Shown here: positions 10,208-22,351 of the stretch, in pieces
Position numbering within the stretch: position 1 is the stretch's first letter
Layout of the letters: every line of letters starts with the position of its first letter
Source: Notolepis coatsorum
Lineage: Eukaryota > Chordata > Actinopteri > Aulopiformes > Paralepididae
Direction of reading: 5' to 3'
Assembly: GCA_963971535.1 (NCBI GenBank)
Contig: OZ020589.1
Coordinates: 57,552,511-57,616,510 of the forward strand
DNA: 64,000 nt
Notes under the pieces: generated by a model
What the model was told of the DNA's origin: nothing
Databases searched by the model: none
What the model saw: only the letters and a program-made list of their open reading frames with translations
Program-made: the position numbers and the translations under genes

Positions 10208-11507
10208 GTTAAGAGGAGGGAAGACTTTTTTAGAAAGACATCCCTCAGCGGGGAATCGAAAACAGAAACAGTACCCAGCATATAGCATAGCGTTAGCCGC
10301 ACGCTCCATGATAGCCTGGAAAACGTCCAACTCAGAGGGACGTTTACCCAGACATCCTGCCCCTTGCGCCGATACACAACTAGGTTGTCGAACAGAACAA
10401 CAAGCAGCATTACTAACACCAGCGTTAATGCCTAGCGGCGCAGATCCTACCTGAGTGTGAGTCAGCTCGATAGCTACACATCACATGTCGTCCCTCTGTC
10501 TGCTGTCAACAAGACGAGGAAACCCCAGTACAGACCCGAAGCGGAGATGCATCGAAATGCATCCAGCTGCAGGACCGCAGAACCCATACGAGCGCCGTTG
10601 GAACATGCTGAGAAGATTCCAGGGGCTGGCAAATCTCCGGCATTGTTCAAATTCTCTCTGCAGATCATAAACGCTAGTTACACAGGGTGCAAAGCATCCG
10701 CCATGATGGAAAACGAAAAAGAGGAAGGGTGAGTGGTGACCACGCCCGGTGTATTATAGTAAGACACTGGGGCGGGGCCTGGTCAAGTGTATGGGTGTTT
10801 TGTTTTAGTTCATGGAGTACAGTAGGTACAGGATATGAGGTATATCTCGATATGGCATAAGAGCAGGACGCGATGCCAGTACGAGTATATGACCATGGAC
10901 CTCAACTGCACAGGCCTGAGAGAGGCACCACTGAAACCTGCCATTTAAATAAAAAGCAAGGGGTGATCTGAAATGGTATAAAATGCTATTGGTAGGATTG
11001 AAAAGCTGCCTCTGGAATATAAATACATATGAATACCTCAATGAGAAAAAATTATTTAGCTTGAGAAAAGTGACTATTATTTTATAGACATAGTGTAGAA
11101 ACGGTATTACTCTAGTTTACTGTATGTATTTCCATATTTTAGCATAATTCAGATGTGTTATCTGTTTTCACAGATGATAATGTATTAGCTAACTAGCCTT
11201 CCTAAGCATGAGTCCCTCTGGAGACTGCCGACTCAAACACAATAATAATGTGTTGAAAATAACGTAGGATGTGTTAAAACTTATTTCTCAACACAACTTT
11301 GTTTCTAGTTAATGACAACACATTTCAGGTGTACAGTGTGGGGTATGTATTTGCCTTCTGAGTATTATATTGTCCAGTCTCTGAGGGTTGAAAGAACATA
11401 GATCATCACCCTTCTGTCACTTATGTGAAAGTACAAATAGGTGCAAGTTCAGTGACTCTTTCTTATCCAATATTAGTATGGAAGTCAATGGAAAAAAAAA
11501 CATCAGT

Positions 11508-11820
11508 GCCGGGTGGCTAGGTGGTGCAGTGGGCAAGGCGCTCACCAACAATGCAGGAGGCGCTGGGTTCGAGCCCAGCTCTCCGCATTGCTATCAGCTT
11601 GGCTGGTCGTTCATACTAATACAATTGGCAGTATTAGGGGGTGGGAAGCTGATGGGTGGGGATCGGACGTTGTGGACAGCGACTCCTACAGGTCGGTTGG
11701 TGCGCCTGCGCAGCAGATTCAGAAAGCGACAGGGGCGGCGTGCCCTCCCACGCAGACCCCCGACGCTGAGAGATCGCGCTGTGCAGGTGAAAAGATGCAA
11801 CGGCTGCTTCCTCGAGTATC
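11508..11820 (+). mobile_element. tRNA-derived SINE, SINE2 (unit B)
   Basis: It has a pol III A-box-like GTGGTGCAGTGGGCAAGGCG and B-box GGGTTCGAGCCC, then a body clearly related to SINE1 (shared GTGGGGATCGG, TTGTGGACAGCGACTCCTAC and CAGACCCCCGACGCTGA). It ends at CCTCGAGTATC, about 145 bp short of the SINE1 tail, so it is 3' truncated relative to SINE1. Confidence 0.75.
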
Positions 11821-12170
11821 ACTTATCAATGACTTGCTTGCAGTCAACATGTACGAAACGGATTGTTTTTTCATCAGTACATTTCCGTTTTATACCGTTT
11901 TGAATAAGAGTATAGTTTGGGAGAGTTCTAGTAATTTCAGAGAAATTCCACGAAAACACGTTGTCATTTTCCGGCTGATTTATTAATCGTTTTCAAATAA
12001 ACACTAGATTATAGAGAGTGTTCTTATGCACGATACAAAAGCGGGCTGAAAAATTATTTATTCATGCTAACATTATGGGAAATGTGCTTACTGTCTTCTC
12101 CAGTGTTAGACAAGAAAATAGATACCAAATTAATGAATGGAAGTGGATACGAACCACTAGCCTAGCTTAA
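11821..12170. other. Unassigned segment between SINE2 and the inverted repeat (unit B)
   Basis: It is AT-rich, with no recognised gene or element. It is conserved at 18857-19206, 27131-27480 and 34700-35049. Confidence 0.5.
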
Positions 12171-12379
12171 AACGAAGGTTATCCTATAACCCTAGTTACA
12201 TGAGTTCTTGCGAGCGTTCTGCTCACTATGGGATATTACCACATTACTTTGAAAGATTCTGCTACATGCACCTTAGAGTCTTGACCTTCATTAGGAAGAC
12301 AGTCAGGGGTCCTCAGTGAGTTGAGAGCAGAATGCTTGCAAGAACTCATGTAACTAGGGTTATAGGATAACCTTTGTTA
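12171..12379. mobile_element. MITE-like long inverted repeat (unit B)
   Basis: About 54 bp at the left (from AACGAAGGTTATCCTATAAC) are inverted at the right (ending GTTATAGGATAACCTTTGTT) around roughly 100 bp of spacer. The arms are near-perfect, with two mismatches near the inner end. No coding sequence is present. The following GTTCTGCTCACTATGGGACAT echoes the inner left arm, which hints at a second, overlapping element end. No clear target duplication was found, so the superfamily is open. Confidence 0.65.
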
Positions 12380-12421
12380 CATTTCATTACTTGCTTCGCG
12401 TTCTGCTCACTATGGGACATA

Positions 12422-13061
12422 GGCTGGAGCAGGACGCGGAGAGACCGACAAATGCACCCGCTGAGGTCCCCTTACAACCATCTGAACACCGGGGAGGGTG
12501 AGGGGTGGGGGGGGGGCAGGACACCGACTGTGCGAAAAGGGGGCAGCACCCAAAAGACGCACAAGGTGAGTAGAACACGGGACAGGAAGCATCTACCCCA
12601 CCGCGCCTCCTGCTTGCTAACAGGGAAACGTACGGGAAGCCCGTGTTACCGCTCCCACATCTTGTGGGGTCAGGGTCGTTGAACCCTGACGCCGCCCGCG
12701 AGGCGTCCCGTGGTTCGGGGTTCCGAACCCTGACCCGCAAGCGAAGCCTTAGCAGCGGGGCGCGGAGGAGGTTCCAGCCCCATGGACCACTCAATGCAGG
12801 CTTACCGCCGAGAAACACAGAGGACGCAGAAGTGGAATAAAGAAAAGTTCTCCTTACCGGCCGGCGATCCCATAAATTCTGCTGGCGAATGTCCGTTCGT
12901 TGGAGAATAAGATGGACAATCTCCGAGCGAGACGTGAGGGATTGCAACATCATGTGTTTCATGGAGACATGGCTAAAAGCATCAACTCTGGATCACATCA
13001 TCTCTCCGTCGGATTCCTTCTCCGTCTTCCGAGCGGACCGTACAGAAGAGTCCGGCAAGAG
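12422..13061 (+). pseudogene. L2-like LINE 5' region and endonuclease start (unit B)
   Basis: A GC-rich leader is followed from about 12885 by frames encoding the start of an apurinic-type endonuclease (SLENKMDNLRAR, DCNIMCFMETWL, FRADRTEESGKS). The frame shifts between the first two blocks. It is cut at 13061 by a hAT end and does not resume, because the array junction follows. Confidence 0.7.
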
Positions 13062-13226
13062 CAGGGGTGGCCAACCCGCGGTTGATGTGTGGCTGTTCAA
13101 TGTGTTCAATGTGTGGCTGTTCCATCCATATACATTTTTTTTAAAGAAAATTATAATTTTTTCTTTTTTTAATAATTTTTTTTTTGTATGTCACTCATTC
13201 CATAAGGACGTAGAATAAACATTTAC
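13062..13226 (+). mobile_element. hAT element left end, truncated at array junction (unit B)
   Basis: It starts with the hAT terminus CAGGGGTGGCCAAC next to the target copy GGCAAGAG. It runs 165 bp and is then cut by the unit junction CATTTAC/T/TGTATTTCC. The intact element is seen only at the end of unit E. Confidence 0.85.
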
Positions 13227-13842
13227 TTGTATTTCCGATGCTTGATTATTCTTTCAGATCGACGCAATGTCTTGAAACTATTATACTCCGAAAGCAAACT
13301 TGTGGTGTCGCTCAATGAGGAAGTGGGCACGGTGTCAGGTTTCACAGTACCACATGGCTTTTTTGTTTATCTCGTCATTCAGCTAATATCAGAGTGATGA
13401 TCAGAGCCAATCAGAGGCAGATCAGGGCTGGTCTTTGCATAATGAACGTGTTATAGCCAATCAAAGGCAGAGATTTTTTTTTATACGCACATGGCCACAG
13501 GGGAAAATACGCTAAACACACACACATACACACAGACAGACAGACCTTTCATAGAAAAAAAGCCACTAGCCACTGGGGCGGGTAGAATGACAGAGGTACA
13601 CGCCCCAGGGGGATTCTACCCACATCTGGTGGGTGGGCAGGTGCCATGGTCAAGCCCTGCATCCATGCCTTGGGAATTACCACGACAAGTTACAAGACTT
13701 AAATTTACTTCAAAAGGAAAGAAATATACTAATCCACATACTCACAGATCTAATCTATACTAACAGAGTGACCTTGTGGGTCAGGACATGTGAAAGGTAA
13801 TAAGGGCCGGGGTTTCCGGACCAAGAGCTGTCCGAGACACTG

Positions 13843-14199
13843 GTGACCCACGCTGCAGTGCGGTGCTCAGAGCCTCGTCTACGGCACAACTTCAATGAAA
13901 TAGAAGAAAGGGCACACAGCTCTACATCCTCTGGCCGCCTCAGACCCACTCCTATCCGAGCTCCGGGAGGGTCATCAAAGAGAAGCCGCCTATTCTCGGT
14001 CATCGCTCAACAATGGTGGAACGAACTTCCCACCACAGTTAGGACAGCCAAAACCTGACCAATATTTTGCCGTCGACTAAAAAACACACTTCTTCAATCA
14101 ATATCTGACATGAAACAATTTAAATAACACACTAACCTTCTTACTGTCCTATACTATCATGCACTCTTCCTACTATACTAATATGTCTTTACACCTAAC
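13843..14199 (+). pseudogene. LINE RT C-terminal relic 1 (unit C)
   Basis: This is the unit C copy of the relic at 730-1086 and differs by a few substitutions (AAG to AGG near 14041). It has the same stop and the same truncated 5' edge, so it was duplicated with the unit and did not insert independently. Confidence 0.6.
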
Positions 14200-14213
14200 A
14201 TTTTTTAAATGGG

Positions 14214-14701
14214 CGGGGTGTCTACGTGGTGCAGTGGGCAAGGCGCTCACCACGAATACTGGAGACTGGGCTCGAACAGGTTCGCCTCCCTGTTCGAGCC
14301 CAGCGGTCCACATTGCTTTCAGTTTAGCTGTTCGTCCGCACTAATACACATTGGCAGTATTAGGGGGAGGGAAACTGATGGGTGGGGATCGGGCGTTGTG
14401 GACAGCGACTCCTACAGGTCGGTTGGTGCGCCTGCGCAGTAGAATCAGGAAGCGACGGGGCGGGGCCCCTCTAAAGCCCAGACCCCCGACGCTGAAAGAT
14501 CGAGCCGCGCAGGTGGAAAGATGCGACTGCTGTTACCTCGAGTATCGGAGGGGACTCGTGCTATGTATGACTTAGTCCACATTGCAGCCGGCTTGTGGGA
14601 GGCATGAAACAGCGTTCAAAGACGGGGGAGGGTTGGATTGGATGATAGGAAAATTGGGATGGGAGAAAAATAGAAAATGGGAGAAAAAGTGGATAAAAAT
14701 T
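14214..14701 (+). mobile_element. SINE1 copy (unit C)
   Basis: This is the unit C copy of the SINE at 1101-1588 with the same flanking duplication. The A-rich end reads GGATAAAAATT here and GGATACAAATT in A and B. Confidence 0.8.
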
Positions 14702-14964
14702 ATTTTTTTAATGGGCTTGCACCGCTCTATCTATCCGATCTCATCTCCCGATACTCGCCCGCACGTGCTCTGCGCTCACAAAATGCACGGCTTCTATCAA
14801 TTCCTAGGGTTAAAAAGAAATCTGCCGGCCACAGAGCCTTTGTCTACCGCGCTCCCTACCTGTGGAACAAATTACCTGCCGTCATCAGGGGCGCCTGCTC
14901 TGTCGAAGCTTTTAAATCCCTGCTTAAGACCCATCTTTTCTCCCTCTCCTTCAACCTACCCTGA
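14677..14964 (+). pseudogene. LINE RT C-terminal relic 2, open frame (unit C)
   Basis: This is the unit C copy. The 95-codon frame is uninterrupted but covers only the C-terminal tail of a LINE polyprotein, and its first codons lie in the SINE1 tail. It is a relic and not a gene. Confidence 0.6.
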
Positions 14965-15309
14965 TCTCACCTGGTCGGGGACTGACCTTTAGATTAATCT
15001 GTCTAGTTTAGTTAGGATGTCTATTTTCTCCCATCTCTGCTTTTCCGCAGCACTACAAACATGGGAACTCTCTAACCCCTGTCCCCCCCCCCATCTCTCT
15101 GAGTCCTGTGATTAAGACGGGGAGGACGCGACCCCCTTTGTGCCGCCCTTGTGCCTCAAATAGATTCGCTATCAGCTCTATCTTTAATCTTTAAACATTT
15201 TCAGTTGCTATCGCTATCAGCTCTATCTTTAATTTTTCAAAATGTTCAGTTGCTATTGCATGCACTCATCTGTGTTTCACTACACACATGAGTGCATGCT
15301 TACCAACTG

Positions 15310-16395
15310 TTAGTCTGCAACACTACTATCACCGACTATCACTGCGTTGGCCCGACGCGTCTCCAGCGAGGGAGGCGTCGGTGAAAACGTGACATGTGAC
15401 AGCCTACTGCCCATGGGGACCCCCCTGGTGAGGACCCCAGGCCCTCCCCAGGGGCCGAGGTCCCCCAGTACTGACACGGGAACCTTAGCCGCTTCCACTT
15501 GCCTCTCACCGGGTCTATTTCCATGCTGGAAAAAACCCACCTCCGTAACCTCCTCCTGGGGTGAAGAGGAGGCCAAGAGGGACCACAGAATGAGCAGATG
15601 CCATCATACCGAGCAGGCGTATCACGGACAGCGCCGTAATCATCCTAGGACGGAACCTCCAGAGCGTGTCGACTCAACCGCCAACCGTGCGGGCAGGGCG
15701 TTCCGTGGAATCGGGACAAAAGTCCCTGATACAACCCACGAGGCAATCGCACCCAAGGGGGGACCCCGACAGAAAGGGCCGGTTTGATACGGGGAAGCTG
15801 ACATCATACCAGGTGACAAAAGCTCCCCCACTGAACACCCCTCCAGAACATGCTGAGGAGTTGTTCTGCAGCTAGACATGCAAGGTGTGAGGCCCCCATG
15901 GGTTCCTACACACCGTAGCCCTGCAGTGATATTACTACCACCCAAATCACGGACCAGGCACCAACATGATACCCGGCCTGGCAAAGGCGAGGGCGGGGAA
16001 GCCTGCACTGTGTGCCTCAAAAAAAGGTCTCGAGCCCCCCTGCTGACAACACTTGTAGTTGACAGACGTAACACCAGGCTCAACCAAACACAGCTTATGG
16101 AGCCGCTTGACAGCACAACATTCTCACGGACAGACCTAGGCTCAGCCATCAACTGGGTGTCAGCCCCTGTCCCCATGAGAAGCGAAACGTGGGGCGGCAT
16201 GCGCTTCAACGACGGCTCGCGGACCGCAGCCAAAGGAAACAAATCAGAGCCCCTTTTACGCTGGTGTTGGGGGAGAGAGTGATTGGAGAGCGGGCTGCTC
16301 GCGGCAGGACGGCGACGGTTTCTCAGGCCGCACTCATCCAATATGGCCGATCCCTCGGCCGCCAAGGCTGTCGGCCTCATGGACTGTTGACTCAA
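15310..16395 (-). pseudogene. DIRS-like gag/RT relic with 780-bp deletion (unit C)
   Basis: This is the unit C copy. The RT palm, including the catalytic-site region, has been removed between positions equivalent to unit A 2559 and 3340. The join is at GTCGA/GTCAA near 15665-15670, a short microhomology. Confidence 0.65.
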
Positions 16396-17016
16396 CGCCC
16401 AGGGTACCTCTGGCGGGGGAAAACATGGCCGCCTGTCGAGGGCCTCGCCCTAGTCGCTGACGAGGCCGTGCTCTCACCTCTGGCTGCGCGGCGTGAGGCG
16501 GTGTGGGGCCTAGGACAAATACCGCCCGCGCTCCAGCGGAAGACCAAAGATCCTCTGCGGAGAGGGGAGCCCTGAGGAGGGAAAAATTATTTTTAACTTC
16601 TCACCCCCTCAAAAGGGAGACTAATCCAACCAAGATGTCTGTAAACAAGCGTTGACAGCATCCTAGCCCTCCCTGCGCTTATAGCTTGCGGCTAGGTCAA
16701 AGCTAATAACATCAAAAACCCCCGATGTTTCGACGTCGGCTGGCCCTCATGGCCCCGCCACCAGACACCATTTTTGACAGAAAAAACAGCCATTCGAACA
16801 AAGTCACTAATCGCTGCTAATTCTATACCGTGGCGGTATAGGCTTTAACAGCCCACCAGCCACCCGCCGGGCCGACTCACCTCATGGTGTTGGCCGGGCG
16901 GGGCACTGTTTCAACATGCCAGAGGCAAAGGACTGATGCCACCTGCTTCATAAACACGGAGCACCAGTGGTGGTTGCAACCAGCAACCTCCACTGTGGTG
17001 TGCACCCATGAAGGGA

Positions 17017-17118
17017 TTAATGAATAAATGAACTAAAAACACCACCAATACACTGTAGAATGGGCTAGCCCATACACACAATGTTAAGGGGATGCGGACC
17101 AGAGAAACCAGTCCTGCA
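17017..17118 (-). mobile_element. L2-like LINE 3' tail fragment (unit C)
   Basis: This is the unit C copy of the L2 tail at 4684-4785. Confidence 0.6.
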
Positions 17119-17242
17119 TACCATTCATAATATTCACAAAAAAGCACACCATCCCTAGACCTCAGCCCATTCACCCATGAAAAAGGTAAACAAAAGCCCC
17201 CGCAATACTCCCAACAGTAGACACCGATTGACCGTCAGCATG

Positions 17243-17256
17243 AATGGTTAAGGGAA
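17243..17256. other. Empty MITE site with 5-bp lesion (unit C)
   Basis: Unit C reads ATGGTTAAGGGAAG where the implied empty target is ATGGTTAAGAGGAGGGAAG. Five bases are missing, a different lesion from unit A at the same site. Confidence 0.6.
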
Positions 17257-18543
17257 GACTTTTTTAGAAAGACATCCCTCAGCGGGGAATCGAAAACAGA
17301 AACAGTACCCAGCATATAGCATAGCGTTAGCCGCACGCTCCATGATAGCCTGGAAAACGTCCAACTCAGAGGGACGTTTACCCAGACATCCTGCCCCTTG
17401 CGCCGATACACAACTAGGTTGTCGAACAGAACAACAAGCAGCATTACTAACACCAGCGTTAATGCCTAGCGGCGCAGATCCTACCTGAGTGTGAGTCAGC
17501 TCGATAGCTACACATCACATGTCGTCCCTCTGTCTGCTGTCAACAAGACGAGGAAACCCCAGTACAGACCCGAAGCGGAGATGCATCGAAATGCATCCAG
17601 TTGCAGGACCGCAGAACCCATACGAGCGCCGTTGGAACATGCTGAGAAGATTCCAGGGGCTGGCAAATCTCCGGCATTGTTCAAATTCTCTCTGCAGATC
17701 ATAAACGCTAGTTACACAGGGTGCAAAGCATCCGCCATGATGGAAAACGAAAAAGAGGAAGGGTGAGTGGTGACCACGCCCGGTGTATTATAGTAAGACA
17801 CTGGGGCAGGGCCTGGTCAAGTGTATGGGTGTTTTGTTTTAGTTCATGGAGTACAGTAGGTACAGGATATGAGGTATATCTCGATATGGCATAAGAGCAG
17901 GACGCGATGCCAGTACGAGTATATAACCATGGACCTCAACTGCACAGGCCTGAGAGAGGCACCACTGAAACCTGCCATTTAAATAAAAAGCAAGGGGTGA
18001 TCTGAAATGGTATAAAATGCTATTGGTAGGATTGAAAAGCTGCCTCTGGAATATAAATACATATGAATACCTCAATGAGAAAAAATAATTTAGCTTGAGA
18101 AAAGTGACTCTATTATTTTATAGACATAGTGTAGAAACGGTATTACTCTAGTTTACTGTATGTATTTCCATATTTTAGCATAATTCAGATGTGTTATCTG
18201 TTTTCACAGATGATAATGTATTAGCTAACTAGCCTTCCTAAGCATGAGTCCCTCTGGAGACTGCCGACTCAAACACAATAATAATGTGTTGAAAATAACG
18301 TAGGATGTGTTAAAACTTATTTCTCAACACAACTTTGTTTCTAGTTAATGACAACACATTTCAGGTGTACAGTGTGGGGTATGTATTTGCCTTCTGAGTA
18401 TTATATTGTCCAGTCTCTGAGGGTTGAAAGAACATAGATCATCACCCTTCTGTCACTTATGTGAAAGTACAAATAGGTGCAAGTTCAGTGACTCTTTCTT
18501 ATCCAATATTAGTATGGAAGTCAATGGAAAAAAAAACATCAGT

Positions 18544-18856
18544 GCCGGGTGGCTAGGTGGTGCAGTGGGCAAGGCGCTCACCAACAATGCAGGAGGCGCT
18601 GGGTTCGAGCCCAGCTCTCCGCATTGCTATCAGCTTGGCTGGTTGTTCATACTAATACAATTGGCAGTATTAGGGGGTGGGAAGCTGATGGGTGGGGATC
18701 GGACGTTGTGGACAGCGACTCCTACAGGTCGGTTGGTGCGCCTGCGCAGCAGATTCAGAAAGCGACAGGGGCGGCGTGCCCTCCCACGCAGACCCCCGAC
18801 GCTGAGAGATCGCGCTGTGCAGGTGAAAAGATGCAACGGCTGCTTCCTCGAGTATC
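18544..18856 (+). mobile_element. SINE2 copy (unit C)
   Basis: This is the unit C copy of the SINE at 11508-11820. Confidence 0.75.
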
Positions 18857-19206
18857 GCTTATCAATGACTTGCTTGCAGTCAACATGTACGAAACGGATT
18901 GTTTTTTCATCAGTACATTTCCGTTTTATACCGTTTTGAATAAGAGTATAGTTTGGGAGAGTTCTAGTAATTTCAGAGAAATTCCACGAAAACACGTTGT
19001 CATTTTCCGGCTGATTTATTAATCGTTTTCAAATAAACACTAGATTATAGAGAGTGTTCTTATGCACGATACAAAAGCGGGCTGAAAAATTATTTATTCA
19101 TGCTAACATTATGGGAAATGTGCTTACTGTCTTCTCCAGTGTTAGACAAGAAAATAGATACCAAATTAATGAATGGAAGTGGATACGAACCACTAGCCTA
19201 GCTTAA

Positions 19207-19415
19207 AACGAAGGTTATCCTATAACCCTAGTTACATGAGTTCTTGCGAGCGTTCTGCTCACTATGGGATATTACCACATTACTTTGAAAGATTCTGCTA
19301 CATGCACCTTAGAGTCTTGACCTTCATTAGGAAGACAGTCAGGGGTCCTCAGTGAGTTGAGAGCAGAACGCTTGCAAGAACTCATGTAACTAGGGTTATA
19401 GGATAACCTTCGTTA
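19207..19415. mobile_element. MITE-like long inverted repeat (unit C)
   Basis: This is the unit C copy of the inverted repeat at 12171-12379. Arm matching is slightly better than in B (TTCGTT at the right end). Confidence 0.65.
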
Positions 19416-19457
19416 CATTTCATTACTTGCTTCGCGTTCTGCTCACTATGGGACATA

Positions 19458-20099
19458 GGCTGGAGCAGGACGCGGAGAGACCGACAAATGCACCCGCTGA
19501 GGTCCCCTTACAACCATCTGAACACCGGGGAGGGTGAGGGGTGGGGGGGGGGGGCAGGACACCGACTGTGCGAAAAGGGGGCAGCACCCAAAAGACGCAC
19601 AAGGTGAGTAGAACACGGGACAGGAAGCATCTACCCCACCGCGCCTCCTGCTTGCTAACAGGGAAACGTACGGGAAGCCTGTGTTACCGCTCCCACATCT
19701 TGTGGGGTCAGGGTCGTTGAACCCTGACGCCGCCCGCGAGGCGTCCCGTGGTTCGGGGTTCCGAACCCTGACCCGCAAGCGAAGCCTTAGCAGCGGGGCG
19801 CGGAGGAGGTTCCAGCCCCATGGACCACTCAATGCAGGCTTACCGCCGAGAAACACAGAGGACGCAGAAGTGGAATAAAGAAAAGTTCTCCTTACCGGCC
19901 GGCGATCCCATAAATTCTGCTGGCGAATGTCCGTTCGTTGGAGAATAAGATGGACAATCTCCGAGCGAGACGTGAGGGATTGCAACATCATGTGTTTCAT
20001 GGAGACATGGCTAAAAGCATCAACTCTGGATCACATCATCTCTCCGTCGGATTCCTTCTCCGTCTTCCGAGCGGACCGTACAGAAGAGTCCGGCAAGAG
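19458..20099 (+). pseudogene. L2-like LINE 5' region and endonuclease start (unit C)
   Basis: This is the unit C copy of 12422-13061, ended by the same hAT terminus at 20100. Confidence 0.7.
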
Positions 20100-20268
20100 C
20101 AGGGGTGGCCAACCCGCGGTTGATGTGTGGCTGTTCAATGTGTTCAATGTGTGGCTGTTCCATCCATATACATTTTTTTTAAAGAAAATTATTATTTTTT
20201 CTTTTTTTAATAATTTTTATTTTTTTTGTATGTCACTCATTCCATAAGGACGTAGAATAAACATTTAC
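20100..20268 (+). mobile_element. hAT element left end, truncated at array junction (unit C)
   Basis: This is the unit C copy of 13062-13226, with the same terminus and the same junction. Confidence 0.85.
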
Positions 20269-20884
20269 TTGTATTTCCGATGCTTGATTATTCTTTCAGA
20301 TCGACGCAATGTCTTGAAACTATTATGCTCCGAAAGCAAACTTGTGGTGTCGCTCAATGAGGAAGTGGGCACGGTGTCAGGTTTCACAGTACCACATGGC
20401 TTTTTTGTTTATTTCGTCATTCAGCTAATATCAGAGTGATGATCAGAGCCAATCAGAGGCAGATCAGGGCTGGTCTTTGCATAATGAACGTGTTATAGCC
20501 AATCAAAGGCAGAGATTTTTTTTTATACGCACATGGCCACGGGGGAAAATACGCTAAACACACACACATACACACAGACAGACAGACCTTTCATAGAAAA
20601 AAAGCCACTAGCCACTGGGGCGGGTAGAATGACAGAGGTACACGCCCCAGGGGGATTCTACCCACATCTGGTGGGTGGGCAGGTGCCATTGTCAAGCCCT
20701 GCATCCATGCCTTGGGAATTACCACGACAAGTTACAAGACTTAAATTTACTTCAAAAGGAAAGAAATATACTAATCCACATACTCACAGATCTAATCTAT
20801 ACTAACAGAGTGACCTTGTGGGTCAGGACATGTGAAAGGTAATAAGGGCCGGGGTTTCCGGACCAAGAGCTGTCCGAGACACTG

Positions 20885-21241
20885 GTGACCCACGCTGCAG
20901 TGCGGTGCTCAGAGCCTCGTCTACGGCACAACTTCAATGAAATAGAAGAAAGGGCACACAGCTCTACATCCTCTGGCCGCCTCAGACCCACTCCTATCCG
21001 AGCTCCGGGAGGGTCATCAAAGAGAAGCCGCCTATTCTCGGTCATCGCTCAACAATGGTGGAACGAACTTCCCACCACAGTTAGGACAGCCAAAACCTGA
21101 CCAATATTTTGCCGTCGACTAAAAAACACACTTCTTCAATCAATATCTGACATGAAACAATTTAAATAACACACTAACCTTCTTACTGTCCTATACTATC
21201 ATGCACTCTTCCTACTATACTAATATGTCTTTACACCTAAC
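20885..21241 (+). pseudogene. LINE RT C-terminal relic 1 (unit D)
   Basis: This is the unit D copy of the relic at 730-1086. Its open segment is identical in translation to the unit C copy. Confidence 0.6.
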
Positions 21242-21255
21242 ATTTTTTAAATGGG

Positions 21256-21743
21256 CGGGGTGTCTACGTGGTGCAGTGGGCAAGGCGCTCACCACGAATA
21301 CTGGAGACTGGGCTCGAACAGGTTCGCCTCCCTGTTCGAGCCCAGCGGTCCACATTGCTTTCAGTTTAGCTGTTCGTCCGCACTAATACACATTGGCAGT
21401 ATTAGGGGGAGGGAAACTGATGGGTGGGGATCGGGCGTTGTGGACAGCGACTCCTACAGGTCGGTTGGTGCGCCTGCGCAGTAGAATCAGGAAGCGACGG
21501 GGCGGGGCCCCTCTAAAGCCCAGACCCCCGACGCTGAAAGATCGAGCCGCGCAGGTGGAAAGATGCGACTGCTGTTACCTCGAGTATCGGAGGGGACTCG
21601 TGCTATGTATGACTTAGTCCACATTGCAGCCGGCTTGTGGGAGGCATGAAACAGCGTTCAAAGACGGGGGAGGGTTGGATTGGATGATAGGAAAATTGGG
21701 ATGGGAGAAAAATAGAAAATGGGAGAAAAAGTGGATAAAAATT
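21256..21743 (+). mobile_element. SINE1 copy (unit D)
   Basis: This is the unit D copy of the SINE at 1101-1588. The ends and target duplication are conserved, so it was duplicated within the unit. Confidence 0.8.
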
Positions 21744-22006
21744 ATTTTTTTAATGGGCTTGCACCGCTCTATCTATCCGATCTCATCTCCCGATACTCGC
21801 CCGCACGTGCTCTGCGCTCACAAAATGCACGGCTTCTATCAATTCCTAGGGTTAAAAAGAAATCTGCCGGCCACAGAGCCTTTGTCTACCGCGCTCCCTA
21901 CCTGTGGAACAAATTACCTGCCGTCATCAGGGGCGCCTGCTCTGTCGAAGCTTTTAAATCCCTGCTTAAGACCCATCTTTTCTCCCTCTCCTTCAACCTA
22001 CCCTGA
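21719..22006 (+). pseudogene. LINE RT C-terminal relic 2, open frame (unit D)
   Basis: This is the unit D copy, identical in translation to the unit C copy. Confidence 0.6.
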
Positions 22007-22351
22007 TCTCACCTGGTCGGGGACTGACCTTTAGATTAATCTGTCTAGTTTAGTTAGGATGTCTATTTTCTCCCATCTCTGCTTTTCCGCAGCACTACAA
22101 ACATGGGAACTCTCTAACCCCTGTCCCCCCCCCCATCTCTCTGAGTCCTGTGATTAAGACGGGGAGGACGCGACCCCCTTTGTGCCGCCCTTGTGCCTCA
22201 AATAGATTCGCTATCAGCTCTATCTTTAATCTTTAAACATTTTCAGTTGCTATCGCTATCAGCTCTATCTTTAATTTTTCAAAATGTTCAGTTGCTATTG
22301 CATGCACTCATCTGTGTTTCACTACACACATGAGTGCATGCTTACCAACTG

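Larger units (their letters stand above)
6279..13227 (+). repeat. Array unit B (5' truncated)
   Basis: The second copy begins inside the tail of SINE1, so it lacks the first 1.3 kb of the unit. It carries the hAT MITE at 9772-10207, a 13-bp tandem duplication in the DIRS-like RT (7962-7987), SINE2, the long inverted repeat, the LINE 5' end and the first 165 bp of the hAT element. It ends at the junction to unit C. It lacks the TA-flanked MITE found in D and E. Confidence 0.9.
13228..20269 (+). repeat. Array unit C (internal 780-bp deletion)
   Basis: The third copy begins at the standard junction. It has lost 780 bp of the DIRS-like RT: position 15669 joins sequence equivalent to 2559 and 3340 of unit A. 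It lacks the hAT MITE and has a 5-bp lesion at that site near 17243-17256. It lacks the TA-flanked MITE. Otherwise it aligns base for base with its neighbours for kilobases. Confidence 0.9.
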
